From an uncultured Lachnospiraceae bacterium (lineage in GTDB: Bacteria > Bacillota > Clostridia > Lachnospirales > Lachnospiraceae), in contig CANRHU010000027.1 of assembly GCA_947630485.1 (NCBI GenBank), positions 1 to 42,084 on the forward strand: a stretch of 42,084 bases of DNA, read 5' to 3'. Below, piece by piece: positions 15,214 to 23,575 of the stretch (the stretch's first letter is position 1; each line of letters opens with the position of its first letter). Position numbers and translations under genes: made by a program. The notes beneath the pieces are model-generated. The model saw only the letters and a program-made list of their open reading frames with translations, did no database searches and had not been told where the DNA came from.

Positions 15214-16239
15214 CTATTCTTGTACGTCTATGATTACTTTCATCGTGGTTTCCCGGTTTTCGTCAATATACCGATAAGCTTCCAGGTATTCTTTAAACGG
15301 GAACTTTCGGGAAATCAACGGTTTTAAATGGACTTTCTTTTCCTGAACAAGACGAATCCCATCCACATAATCCTCATGCCGGTACATCATTGTGCTCTTG
15401 ATGTCCAATTCATGATCATTCGCGACAGCCAAATCGACAGTGGCCATTCCCGCGAAAACCGCCACCAAAACGATTACGCTCCCTTTTCTGGCATATTGAA
15501 TCGCCTGGCCCATGGTTGTGTTATTTCCGGCGCAGTCATAGATAACATCCGCCTTGTCCGGCCCGAACGTCTCCACCAAAGCCTCTCCGAAATTCTTATT
15601 CCTTGTATTCACACAGACATCGATTCCGCATTCCTTTGCTTTTTCCAGACGCCAGTCGCTGACATCGGTGATCATAACCCTGGCCGCTCCCATGCCTTTC
15701 GCTGTCTGCGCTACCAGATTCCCGATCGGGCCGGCCCCAATTACCGCGATGTTCATCCCGGAAACGTTGCCAACCTGCTTCACCCCGTGAACGGCCACTG
15801 CCAGCGGCTCGATCATCGCTCCCTCATCATAAGACATGTCCTCCGGCAATAAGGTCACCTTCGAGGCGTCCACGGCAAAATATTCGGACGCGGTTCCAGT
15901 CGTCTGAAACCCCATCACTTTTAATTCCTCGCAAAGATTATATTTCCCATGTCTGCAGGGATGACACTTTCCGCAATAAACCTGCGGCTCTATCGTTACC
16001 TTTTGTCCTTCCCTCAGATTTTCTACAGAACCTCCAATTTTCACGATTTCGCCGGAGACCTCATGTCCCTGGGTAACCGGATAAGAAGTAAACGGATGTT
16101 TGCCATGATATACATGAATATCAGAACCGCAAACGCCGATTCTCATAATTTTTACCAATACCTCTTTTTCTCCGATCTCCGGAACCGGCGTCTCGACAAA
16201 AATAATCTCTCCCGGCTTTGTCATAACCTGTTTCAGCAT
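15214..16239 (-). CDS. Zinc-dependent sugar-alcohol dehydrogenase (sorbitol/threonine dehydrogenase-like)
   Basis: 341 residues of the medium-chain dehydrogenase family. The catalytic zinc site is IGVCGSDIHVYHG with TQGHEVSGEIV; the structural zinc loop CGKCHPCRHGKYNLC has four Cys; the Rossmann motif is VIGAGPIGN near residue 170. It oxidises a polyol or sugar secondary alcohol to a ketone with NAD(P). The substrate is unknown; L-iditol, L-gulonate, L-galactonate or other sugar acids are typical for such operon members. The start at 16239 (MLKQVMTKPG) follows AGAAGGGG; the in-frame extension to 16407 is poor sequence. Placed between an Fe-dehydrogenase (67 bp) and D-lyxose isomerase (29 bp). 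Confidence 0.9.
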   Translation of the reverse strand: MLKQVMTKPGEIIFVETPVPEIGEKEVLVKIMRIGVCGSDIHVYHGKHPFTSYPVTQGHEVSGEIVKIGGSVENLREGQKVTIEPQVYCGKCHPCRHGKYNLCEELKVMGFQTTGTASEYFAVDASKVTLLPEDMSYDEGAMIEPLAVAVHGVKQVGNVSGMNIAVIGAGPIGNLVAQTAKGMGAARVMITDVSDWRLEKAKECGIDVCVNTRNKNFGEALVETFGPDKADVIYDCAGNNTTMGQAIQYARKGSVIVLVAVFAGMATVDLAVANDHELDIKSTMMYRHEDYVDGIRLVQEKKVHLKPLISRKFPFKEYLEAYRYIDENRETTMKVIIDVQE

Positions 16240-16306
16240 TGAATCACCCCTTCTAAAAGCATTCTCCGAATACCCCGCGTCTCGTCTCTGCATGATATCC
16301 CGGCCT

Positions 16307-17467
16307 TTAACGTTCATAGCAGCTGACCATAAGCTCGTACATTTCTTCGATCGTCGCGACCCTGGGATTATTGAGATAATCACCCAAAACCTGTCCGCAG
16401 TCAGCAATCTCCCGGATATCCTCCATACTCACGCCCAAATCCTTAAAGCAGATCCAAAGGCCGATCTTTTTTAAAAACTGATCGATTTCTTCACAGCACC
16501 GGCCGGCCGCCGTCTCGTCATCCACATGCCGGAGCGACGAATCAAAAATTCGTCCGACCGCGGCAAACTTCTTTACGGCTGCCGGATATGTATATCTCGT
16601 AAACGCCGGATAAAAGGCAGCTAACGCCTGTCCGTGCGTTACATGCGGACAATGGCCGCCCACCTGCATCCCAAGCCCGTGCGGGAGCGTCACGCCTGCG
16701 TTGGAATTATTCAGACCGCCCATGGTGTCTGCCCACGCCATCTGGGAGCGCGCCTCCATATCGTCTCCATCAGCGAGGGCCCGCGGAAGATACGTGACAA
16801 TCATCCGAATCGCCTCCAGCGCCAGATTCTCAACCATCGGACTGGTATTAACAGACAAATACGCCTCAAAATTGTGGCAGAAAGCGTCAAAGCCGGTCTG
16901 GGCCGTCACAGACTTCGGCATTGTCTTCGTTAATTCCGGATCCACAATCGCGGCCTTGGGGAAGATATTCCTGTGCCAGATGGCCGACTTATCCTTATCC
17001 GATGTGCGCGTTATTACGCTGCACTGTGTCACCTGGGAACCGGTTCCCGCAGTCGTACCTACAGCGATGATCGGCAGCGTCTTCTCGGTAGGCCCCGCGG
17101 TATGGCAGTTATAATCCCACGCGCTTCCCGGATGAGTCGCTTCCACCGCAATCGCCTTAGCCGTATCCATGGAGGACCCTCCACCCAGGCCAATTACCAC
17201 CTGAATCCCCCCAGCCTTCGCAATCGCCGCTCCTTCCGCTACAATCTCCGTTGTCGGATTCGGTTTCACACCATTGAAATGAATCGCGTCAAGAGCCTCT
17301 TCCCGCAGGAGATTCAGCACTCTTTCCGAAACCTTCTCCATAGCTTTGCTGTCGTCCGTTACCAAAAGCACTTTACTGCCAAAGCGTTTTGTCACTTCTC
17401 CAATCGTCTGGATTTTGCCGCAGCCAAAAATAATTTCTGTGGGCGCGTAATACGTGAATGCTTTCAC
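16307..17467 (-). CDS. Iron-containing alcohol dehydrogenase
   Basis: 386 residues of the type III (Fe-dependent) alcohol dehydrogenase family. The nucleotide site is GLGGGSSMDTAKA near residue 95, TTAGTGSQVT near 140, and the metal site has the Asp/His of TGFDAFCHNFEAY and LPHGLGMQVGGH plus VTHGQALAA. It probably reduces or oxidises a small aldehyde such as lactaldehyde, glycolaldehyde or a semialdehyde released by the aldolase of this operon. The GTG start at 17467 follows GGAGG. The region directly upstream holds an orphan 34-bp copy of the yhcH 3' end, so this gene was probably next to yhcH before the nuclease element inserted; its expression may now be altered. Confidence 0.92.
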   Translation of the reverse strand: MKAFTYYAPTEIIFGCGKIQTIGEVTKRFGSKVLLVTDDSKAMEKVSERVLNLLREEALDAIHFNGVKPNPTTEIVAEGAAIAKAGGIQVVIGLGGGSSMDTAKAIAVEATHPGSAWDYNCHTAGPTEKTLPIIAVGTTAGTGSQVTQCSVITRTSDKDKSAIWHRNIFPKAAIVDPELTKTMPKSVTAQTGFDAFCHNFEAYLSVNTSPMVENLALEAIRMIVTYLPRALADGDDMEARSQMAWADTMGGLNNSNAGVTLPHGLGMQVGGHCPHVTHGQALAAFYPAFTRYTYPAAVKKFAAVGRIFDSSLRHVDDETAAGRCCEEIDQFLKKIGLWICFKDLGVSMEDIREIADCGQVLGDYLNNPRVATIEEMYELMVSCYER

Positions 17468-17501
17468 ACGTTTCCTCCTCTCTATCTGTTCCCAATCATT
17501 T

Positions 17502-17535
17502 CTCCAAAATCTTCACAACAACTTTCCGAACCCTG
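17502..17535 (-). repeat. 34-bp direct repeat, copy A (remnant of yhcH 3' end)
   Basis: Identical over 34 bases to 18780-18813 in the same orientation. Read on the minus strand it encodes RVRKVVVKILE, here followed by Lys and a TGA stop at 17496-17498, 28 bases before the Fe-dehydrogenase start: the expected original end of yhcH. Confidence 0.95.
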
Positions 17536-17600
17536 AAAGCAAAAAGTCCGACTTGTATTCTCTCTCTTTGCATTCTTCTAACTAAATTAAATATAACTGC

Positions 17601-17629
17601 TTGCCTTATTCTGCGCCCTGTGTTAAGAT
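17601..17629 (+). promoter_or_regulatory. Promoter of the nuclease gene
   Basis: TTGCCT (17601-17606), 17-bp spacer, TAAGAT (17624-17629) with an extended TGT element. It would start a leader of about 170 nt. The region 17468-17804 otherwise contains only the 34-bp repeat and AT-rich sequence. Confidence 0.6.
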
Positions 17630-17804
17630 ATCCTTATCGGCGGGCATTCTTCGTCCGCCTTGCGCTTTACGATCTGGTATCATGTTCGGCATATTCACCG
17701 GCGGATCCCATAACTGCTATACCCTGTCCAGGCCAACGATGTCCCGCGCACAGGAAACACTTTTATTTACGGAGCTTTCCGTCACAAAAAGGAGGAATGC
17801 ACTT

Positions 17805-18695
17805 ATGAACTACAAAAACCCCGACATCTATGCCGGCATCGATCTGGCGCGCTTCGACGGCCGCCTGCCCTTCAGCCTCACCAACGACTATTTCTTCCGT
17901 GCCGTTATGCAGGAAAATAACCGTGTCCTCAAATCCCTGGTTTGCTCTCTCCTGCACCTCGACGAGAAGGAAGTCCGCGACGTCCTGATCCTCAACCCCA
18001 TCGAACTGGGCAGGCAGGTCGGTGAGAAAGATTTCTTTCTGGATATCAATATCCTTCTGGACAACCGTGTCAGCGTGGAGCTGGAAATGCAGGTGATCAA
18101 CGAGGGAAACTGGGTAGAACGCTCCCAATGTTACCTCTGCCGCACCTTCGACAGCCTGAACAAGGGCGAGAACTACACGCATGTCCGTCCCGCGGTTCAG
18201 ATCGGGATCCTGGACTACACATTGTTTCCCGACGCGCCGGAATTCTATGCGACCTACCGGCTGATGAACGTAAAAAGCCACAAAATATATAGTGACAAAC
18301 TGCGTATCTCTGTGTTAAACTTAAAACATATCGAACTGGCCACGGAGGAGGATAAAGCGTACCGGATCGACCACTGGGCACACCTCTTCACAGCGGCCAC
18401 ATGGAAGGAGCTGAAGGCTTTGGCGGCACAGAACCCTATATTCACCGACGCGGCCAGGACGGCTGTGGTACTGAGCGAGGATGAGAAGATTCGCCTGCAG
18501 TGCGAAGCCCGGGAGGACTATTACCGGCGCACAGGGTGGAAAGACGAGTATATTGAGCAGCTGACGGCGGAGAACCAGCAGCTGGCTTCCGAGAAGCAGC
18601 AGTGGATCTCTGAAAGGCAGCAGCTGACTTCCGAAATTCAACGCTTGCGCCAGCTTCTGCAGGAATCCGCTCTCCCGCCTTCCCAGGGCAGTTAA
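17805..18695 (+). CDS. PD-(D/E)XK nuclease family transposase (Rpn/PDDEXK_2 type)
   Basis: 296 residues. N-terminal LPFSLTNDYFFRAVMQEN and LLHLDEKEVRDVLILNP are typical of this abundant Clostridia family; the nuclease core is EKDFFLDINILLD (Asp80) and VELEMQ (Glu94, Gln96), the D...ExQ arrangement. The last about 45 residues are a Gln/Glu-rich coiled coil with repeated QQLxSE units. Related Rpn proteins cleave DNA and promote recombination; whether they transpose is not established. The start at 17805 follows AAAGGAGG nine bases upstream; an upstream in-frame reading to 17601 overlaps the promoter. It is the only plus-strand gene within a 17-kb minus-strand operon and is bounded by 34-bp direct repeats. 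Confidence 0.88.
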   Translation: MNYKNPDIYAGIDLARFDGRLPFSLTNDYFFRAVMQENNRVLKSLVCSLLHLDEKEVRDVLILNPIELGRQVGEKDFFLDINILLDNRVSVELEMQVINEGNWVERSQCYLCRTFDSLNKGENYTHVRPAVQIGILDYTLFPDAPEFYATYRLMNVKSHKIYSDKLRISVLNLKHIELATEEDKAYRIDHWAHLFTAATWKELKALAAQNPIFTDAARTAVVLSEDEKIRLQCEAREDYYRRTGWKDEYIEQLTAENQQLASEKQQWISERQQLTSEIQRLRQLLQESALPPSQGS

Positions 18696-18720
18696 CCATA
18701 TTTATTCTTTCAAGGTCCTT

Positions 18721-18760
18721 CCGGCTGTGCAATCGCCGTAAACGCAAACTGCACAGTCGG
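18721..18760 (+). terminator. Hairpin downstream of the nuclease gene
   Basis: An 11-bp stem, CCGGCTGTGCA (18721-18731) with TGCACAGTCGG (18750-18760, one G-U), 25 bases after the stop. There is no good T-run, so it may be a weak terminator or the structured end of the mobile element. Confidence 0.4.
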
Positions 18761-18773
18761 AAAAGTTCGTTTA

Positions 18774-19238
18774 TCAAAACTCCAAAATCTTCACAACAAC
18801 TTTCCGAACCCTGGAGGGTTCCCCATTTACTGTCCTGGGTTTATGGCCATCCCATGGAAAGAGAATCATGAAATCACCGCAATGGCACGGTATCTGAATG
18901 CCAGGATTGGAATTATTATACAAAATCACATCCTTCTCCGGCACATATGGGCCTGCAGGCGTCAGGGCATTGACCGGCGCATAAGTTATTACTTCCGTTC
19001 CGCTGATCATATACTGTATATCCGTATATTTTTCATGGGCTTCGTAAAGCGCCTCTTCCCAGGGAACCGTTGTATAAGACGTAATACCCGCATAGACCGC
19101 TTTTCCGTCGATCTCATACCGTCCGTCAGCGAGCCTGGAGAAATCGCTGGATTTCAGCCATTCGACAGCCTTTGCATAACGATCATTCATGCCTAAAGCC
19201 TTATAAAAATCAAGATTTTTTCTCTGATCGAAAATCAT
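18774..19238 (-). CDS. YhcH/YjgK/YiaL family protein
   Basis: 154 residues of the cupin-like YhcH/YiaL family, found in sialic acid and other sugar operons (proposed anomer or isomer handling, or a metal-binding sugar enzyme). Typical blocks are DGKAVYAGITSYTT, EAHEKYTDIQYMISG (near residue 70) with its metal-binding-type His/Glu, and DFMILFPWDGHKPR near residue 125. The start at 19238 (MIFDQRKN) has AAGGGG upstream. Its last codons lie in the 34-bp direct repeat: the present end reads KILEF, while the remnant at 17502-17535 reads KILEK, so the end was rewritten by insertion. A NAL-family aldolase gene in the same operon makes a sialic-acid-like or keto-deoxy sugar plausible. Confidence 0.87.
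   Translation of the reverse strand: MIFDQRKNLDFYKALGMNDRYAKAVEWLKSSDFSRLADGRYEIDGKAVYAGITSYTTVPWEEALYEAHEKYTDIQYMISGTEVITYAPVNALTPAGPYVPEKDVILYNNSNPGIQIPCHCGDFMILFPWDGHKPRTVNGEPSRVRKVVVKILEF
18780..18813 (-). repeat. 34-bp direct repeat, copy B (in the end of yhcH)
   Basis: Perfect match to 17502-17535; the flanking base differs on both sides. It encodes the C-terminal RVRKVVVKILE of the YhcH protein. Confidence 0.95.
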
Positions 19239-19277
19239 AGCACTTTCCCCTTCCAATCTCCTGGAAACAGCGATCTG

Positions 19278-21365
19278 CTAATACACCAGCGCCATCCTCT
19301 GATACTTGCTCAGATCCGTCTCCTGCTCCGTCACCTTCGACGAATACAGCGGTACATAGTAAAACATCGGATGATAGCGAAGCGGCATATCCTTTCCGTA
19401 AAGGTAATGCTCCTCCGAACCCTGTATCTCCTTCACCGCCACCGGGTGGAGCGCAAAGGTCTTATAGCCGTTGGTCGTAAATATCGCGCTGACCGTCGAA
19501 TTGTCATTGAGAATGAACGGAACTCCCTCATTCCGCCCCACGCTCGCCAGACCGCCGAGGATCTCCGAAACCCCGCCGTCATGCGTCTCGATCGACCCTT
19601 CGTGCTCACATTTGAATCCAAGGATCCACATGCTCCCGCCGTAATTGACCGCCTCTGCCGCCGACCTCTCCGGGTTCAGCCAATGGGCCCATACTGTCTG
19701 ATGGTCAAAGCTGTACGCCTTCACATGGTGAAGGTTGTTCCAGTCCCCGATTGTACAGGCCACATTCTCCATGTACACGGTTCCGCCCTGTACCGTATTG
19801 AAATACATCGCGCAGGACTGCGTGTGCATATCCCGGAAATACACCGGCCTTTTGCTGTCATGCTGAAACATCCGTATTTCGCCGTAACAGCTTTCCCATT
19901 CAAACATCTTCTCCAAAAACAGAAGCTCATTCCCATTCCCGCCGATCTTAAATACTCCTTCCGTCCTGTTCGCGCGAAGTTCCTCCCCCGCCGCGATGTC
20001 GCAGTACATGAAATGGATATGGCGGACACTGTCCGGAATCGTAACCGGACGGGTCAGAAGATATTTCCCCGGCTGGAACCACACCACCGGTTTTCCGCAG
20101 TCCAGCGCTTTCTGGATCGCCTCCGTGTCGTCATGTTCCCCATCCCCTGCCGCGCCGAATTCATTCACGCAGGCCCACTTGGAAAAGTCCTGCTCGTACG
20201 GTACGTCCGGAAGCTCCGGCACCTTGAGGTTCAGCGTCACCGGCGTCCCTTTCTCCGCAAATGTGAACGTTTTTCTGGTGCAGTACTCCGGGATCTCACC
20301 GTCCGGAAGCATCACCTCATCCCAATAAAGGTTCAGCGAATTCTTAAACCCTTTTGACCGCAGATTGCGCAGATAGACGCAGCCCTGTTCGATCTTTACT
20401 GCCGGATAAACCGGCTTCCCGTTACAGATAAATTCCCCGTCAGACAAGAATACATGGGCCGCGTAGCCATAGATATAAACGGCCGGCACACTCCCCTCAA
20501 AATGGACTCCGCGGATTGAACACGGCATATCCCCGATGCGGATGCCTTCTTTCGTCTGATTCTTAAGTATAATATCCTCCATCACAATGTAAAGTCTGCG
20601 GTGAGGAAGATAGATACCCGTCTGAAAACCATCAATTTCAATCCCACGCAGATAGCTGCCAGAGGCACTCGCCCGAGAAATATAAAATCCCGCCGCTCCC
20701 GCGCCTTCCGGATCCGAGGAGACAATCCGCACATTACGTACCGCGCCCGTATTATTGCTGAAGAAATCAATCCCGACCGCTCCGGGATTTCCGCTTCCGA
20801 CATCGACCGTGATATTTTCGATATAATTGCTCATGGCGATATTCGATGTCTCGCCGCGGATAAAGCTGATGACCGGACGCATGTTGCCGTACTCGAAGCC
20901 TTTACAGTTATCTTTCAGACGGATGATTGTTTTGTCCCGGTTCTGACCCATGATGCGCAGGCAGCGGTTCAATTCGAACCCTCCTACGACACGGCTGTAG
21001 CGCATGTTGCCAAAATGCTGATGGGTATAGGATAACGTATCCGACACCAGATAGACGCCGTTTGGGAAATAGATGACCGGCAGCATATCCAGTTCCTCCG
21101 GGTACATGGCGACGATCTCCGTATCGACGACCCTGTTCTCCGTCACCGGATTTTTGCCCAGGTAAGAACCCACCGGCAAAGTCTTCATCTTTTCATAGGC
21201 TTTCTGCATCCCGTCATAGATAGACCGCGTCAGTTCGTCCATGATGCGGACAATGATGTCCGTACAGTCCTCATGTCCTGTATTATCCGCGAAATACGGG
21301 GCTTTCGTGACGTCGATATAGCCTCGGCATTTCTCCGGAAATTGAATGTTATCATAATATTTCAA
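19278..21365 (-). CDS. Right-handed beta-helix protein, pectate-lyase/GH28-like (copy A)
   Basis: 695 residues with no signal peptide or membrane segment, hence probably cytoplasmic. The central VNEFGAAGDGEHDDTEAIQKALDCG (near residue 400) is the start of a second pectate-lyase-3/GH28-like beta-helix; an earlier helix is suggested by repeated Gly/Asn/Ile turns (YIENITVDVGSG, AVRNVRIVSSD). It probably cleaves an imported oligosaccharide; no catalytic residues can be assigned with certainty. It begins with TTG (SD AGGAGG nine bases upstream), whereas the twin gene starts with ATG at the same place. It is 13 bp downstream of the twin and nearly identical to it, differing at only about eight residues, all near the two ends. 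Confidence 0.85.
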   Translation of the reverse strand: MKYYDNIQFPEKCRGYIDVTKAPYFADNTGHEDCTDIIVRIMDELTRSIYDGMQKAYEKMKTLPVGSYLGKNPVTENRVVDTEIVAMYPEELDMLPVIYFPNGVYLVSDTLSYTHQHFGNMRYSRVVGGFELNRCLRIMGQNRDKTIIRLKDNCKGFEYGNMRPVISFIRGETSNIAMSNYIENITVDVGSGNPGAVGIDFFSNNTGAVRNVRIVSSDPEGAGAAGFYISRASASGSYLRGIEIDGFQTGIYLPHRRLYIVMEDIILKNQTKEGIRIGDMPCSIRGVHFEGSVPAVYIYGYAAHVFLSDGEFICNGKPVYPAVKIEQGCVYLRNLRSKGFKNSLNLYWDEVMLPDGEIPEYCTRKTFTFAEKGTPVTLNLKVPELPDVPYEQDFSKWACVNEFGAAGDGEHDDTEAIQKALDCGKPVVWFQPGKYLLTRPVTIPDSVRHIHFMYCDIAAGEELRANRTEGVFKIGGNGNELLFLEKMFEWESCYGEIRMFQHDSKRPVYFRDMHTQSCAMYFNTVQGGTVYMENVACTIGDWNNLHHVKAYSFDHQTVWAHWLNPERSAAEAVNYGGSMWILGFKCEHEGSIETHDGGVSEILGGLASVGRNEGVPFILNDNSTVSAIFTTNGYKTFALHPVAVKEIQGSEEHYLYGKDMPLRYHPMFYYVPLYSSKVTEQETDLSKYQRMALVY
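19470..21010 (-). repeat. Block of about 1.54 kb with no visible difference from 21571-23111
   Basis: Core of the tandem duplication (period 2,101 bp). No base difference was seen on reading both copies, and overlapping out-of-frame translations also agree. Outside the block the copies differ by roughly 10% at the 3' side and by scattered changes at the 5' side. Confidence 0.9.
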
Positions 21366-21378
21366 TGTCGTTTTCCTC

Positions 21379-23466
21379 CTAGTATACCAGCGCCATCCTC
21401 TGATATTTGCTCAGATCCGTCTCCTGCTCCGTTACCTTCGACGAATATAACGGTACATAGTAAAACATCGGATGATAGCGGAGCGGCATATCCTTTCCGT
21501 AAAGATAATGTTCCTCCGAACCCTGTATCTCCTTTACTGCCACCGGATGAAGAGAAAATGTCTTAAATCCGTTGGTCGTAAATATCGCGCTGACCGTCGA
21601 ATTGTCATTGAGAATGAACGGAACTCCCTCATTCCGCCCCACGCTCGCCAGACCGCCGAGGATCTCCGAAACCCCGCCGTCATGCGTCTCGATCGACCCT
21701 TCGTGCTCACATTTGAATCCAAGGATCCACATGCTCCCGCCGTAATTGACCGCCTCTGCCGCCGACCTCTCCGGGTTCAGCCAATGGGCCCATACTGTCT
21801 GATGGTCAAAGCTGTACGCCTTCACATGGTGAAGGTTGTTCCAGTCCCCGATTGTACAGGCCACATTCTCCATGTACACGGTTCCGCCCTGTACCGTATT
21901 GAAATACATCGCGCAGGACTGCGTGTGCATATCCCGGAAATACACCGGCCTTTTGCTGTCATGCTGAAACATCCGTATTTCGCCGTAACAGCTTTCCCAT
22001 TCAAACATCTTCTCCAAAAACAGAAGCTCATTCCCATTCCCGCCGATCTTAAATACTCCTTCCGTCCTGTTCGCGCGAAGTTCCTCCCCCGCCGCGATGT
22101 CGCAGTACATGAAATGGATATGGCGGACACTGTCCGGAATCGTAACCGGACGGGTCAGAAGATATTTCCCCGGCTGGAACCACACCACCGGTTTTCCGCA
22201 GTCCAGCGCTTTCTGGATCGCCTCCGTGTCGTCATGTTCCCCATCCCCTGCCGCGCCGAATTCATTCACGCAGGCCCACTTGGAAAAGTCCTGCTCGTAC
22301 GGTACGTCCGGAAGCTCCGGCACCTTGAGGTTCAGCGTCACCGGCGTCCCTTTCTCCGCAAATGTGAACGTTTTTCTGGTGCAGTACTCCGGGATCTCAC
22401 CGTCCGGAAGCATCACCTCATCCCAATAAAGGTTCAGCGAATTCTTAAACCCTTTTGACCGCAGATTGCGCAGATAGACGCAGCCCTGTTCGATCTTTAC
22501 TGCCGGATAAACCGGCTTCCCGTTACAGATAAATTCCCCGTCAGACAAGAATACATGGGCCGCGTAGCCATAGATATAAACGGCCGGCACACTCCCCTCA
22601 AAATGGACTCCGCGGATTGAACACGGCATATCCCCGATGCGGATGCCTTCTTTCGTCTGATTCTTAAGTATAATATCCTCCATCACAATGTAAAGTCTGC
22701 GGTGAGGAAGATAGATACCCGTCTGAAAACCATCAATTTCAATCCCACGCAGATAGCTGCCAGAGGCACTCGCCCGAGAAATATAAAATCCCGCCGCTCC
22801 CGCGCCTTCCGGATCCGAGGAGACAATCCGCACATTACGTACCGCGCCCGTATTATTGCTGAAGAAATCAATCCCGACCGCTCCGGGATTTCCGCTTCCG
22901 ACATCGACCGTGATATTTTCGATATAATTGCTCATGGCGATATTCGATGTCTCGCCGCGGATAAAGCTGATGACCGGACGCATGTTGCCGTACTCGAAGC
23001 CTTTACAGTTATCTTTCAGACGGATGATTGTTTTGTCCCGGTTCTGACCCATGATGCGCAGGCAGCGGTTCAATTCGAACCCTCCTACGACACGGCTGTA
23101 GCGCATGTTGCTAAAGTGCTGATGGGTATAGGATAACGTATCCGACACCAGATAGACGCCGTTAGGGAAATAGATGACCGGCAGCATATCCAGTTCCTCC
23201 GGGTACATGGCGACGATCTCCGTATCGACGATCCTGTTCTCCGTCACCGGATTTTTGCCCAGGTAAGAACCCACCGGCAAAGTCTTCATCTTTTCATAAG
23301 CCTTCCGCATCCCGTCATAGATAGACCGCGTCAGTTCGTCCATGATGCGGACAATGATGTCCGTACAGTCCTCATGTCCCGTATTATCCGCGAAATACGG
23401 GGCTTTCGTGACGTCGATATAACCTCGGCAGCCTTCCGGGAATTGTATATTTTCATAATATTTCAT
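21379..23466 (-). CDS. Right-handed beta-helix protein, pectate-lyase/GH28-like (copy B)
   Basis: The upstream twin, also 695 residues from the ATG at 23466 (MKYYENIQ), which aligns with the TTG of copy A; GGAGGG lies about nine bases upstream. A slightly earlier in-frame ATG at 23472 is only four bases from it. Domain content is as in copy A: probable double beta-helix without signal peptide. Changes relative to copy A include Asp6Glu, Lys12Gly, a Gln-to-Arg change (MQKAYE/MRKAYE), and Tyr/Ala to Phe/Ser near residue 630. The two may act as partners or simply raise dosage; the core equality suggests recent conversion. It follows the binding lipoprotein gene after a strong intercistronic hairpin. 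Confidence 0.87.
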   Translation of the reverse strand: MKYYENIQFPEGCRGYIDVTKAPYFADNTGHEDCTDIIVRIMDELTRSIYDGMRKAYEKMKTLPVGSYLGKNPVTENRIVDTEIVAMYPEELDMLPVIYFPNGVYLVSDTLSYTHQHFSNMRYSRVVGGFELNRCLRIMGQNRDKTIIRLKDNCKGFEYGNMRPVISFIRGETSNIAMSNYIENITVDVGSGNPGAVGIDFFSNNTGAVRNVRIVSSDPEGAGAAGFYISRASASGSYLRGIEIDGFQTGIYLPHRRLYIVMEDIILKNQTKEGIRIGDMPCSIRGVHFEGSVPAVYIYGYAAHVFLSDGEFICNGKPVYPAVKIEQGCVYLRNLRSKGFKNSLNLYWDEVMLPDGEIPEYCTRKTFTFAEKGTPVTLNLKVPELPDVPYEQDFSKWACVNEFGAAGDGEHDDTEAIQKALDCGKPVVWFQPGKYLLTRPVTIPDSVRHIHFMYCDIAAGEELRANRTEGVFKIGGNGNELLFLEKMFEWESCYGEIRMFQHDSKRPVYFRDMHTQSCAMYFNTVQGGTVYMENVACTIGDWNNLHHVKAYSFDHQTVWAHWLNPERSAAEAVNYGGSMWILGFKCEHEGSIETHDGGVSEILGGLASVGRNEGVPFILNDNSTVSAIFTTNGFKTFSLHPVAVKEIQGSEEHYLYGKDMPLRYHPMFYYVPLYSSKVTEQETDLSKYQRMALVY
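21571..23111 (-). repeat. Block of about 1.54 kb with no visible difference from 19470-21010
   Basis: Second copy of the duplicated core; first differences outside are at 21570 (3' side) and 23112 (5' side). Confidence 0.9.
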
Positions 23467-23523
23467 GATCATTTTCCCTCCAAACCATACCTGTCATTTG
23501 TCTTATGTCGTCCTTTCGCCAAA

Positions 23524-23563
23524 GGGGCTGTCACACCGAACAACCGTTTCGTGCGACAGCCCC
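23524..23563 (-). terminator. Strong intercistronic hairpin after the binding-protein gene
   Basis: A 13-bp stem (GGGGCTGTCRCAC-type arms 23551-23563 and 23524-23536, one wobble) with a 14-base loop and only three T after it. Such hairpins after a solute-binding-protein gene commonly stabilise its mRNA or cause partial termination, giving more binding protein than downstream products. Confidence 0.65.
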
Positions 23564-23575
23564 AGAGATAGCCGA

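Larger units (their letters stand above)
17536..18779 (+). mobile_element. Putative nuclease-encoding insertion between 34-bp direct repeats
   Basis: The 1,244 bases between the two 34-bp copies (repeat unit 1,278 bp) hold one gene for a PD-(D/E)XK nuclease-family 'transposase', its own promoter and a 3' hairpin, all opposite to the surrounding operon. The repeats restore an intact end to yhcH and leave a copy beside the Fe-dehydrogenase gene. A short inverted match TCCGACT / AGTCGGA (17547-17553 and 18756-18762) near both ends might be terminal repeats but is too short to be firm. Insertion with a long target duplication, or integration carrying a gene-end copy, both fit. Confidence 0.65.

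Noticed and set aside
17601-17804. Longer nuclease protein starting at 17601
   Set aside because: This stretch overlaps the -35/-10 promoter; the start at 17805 has a strong ribosome site and matches the family N-terminus.
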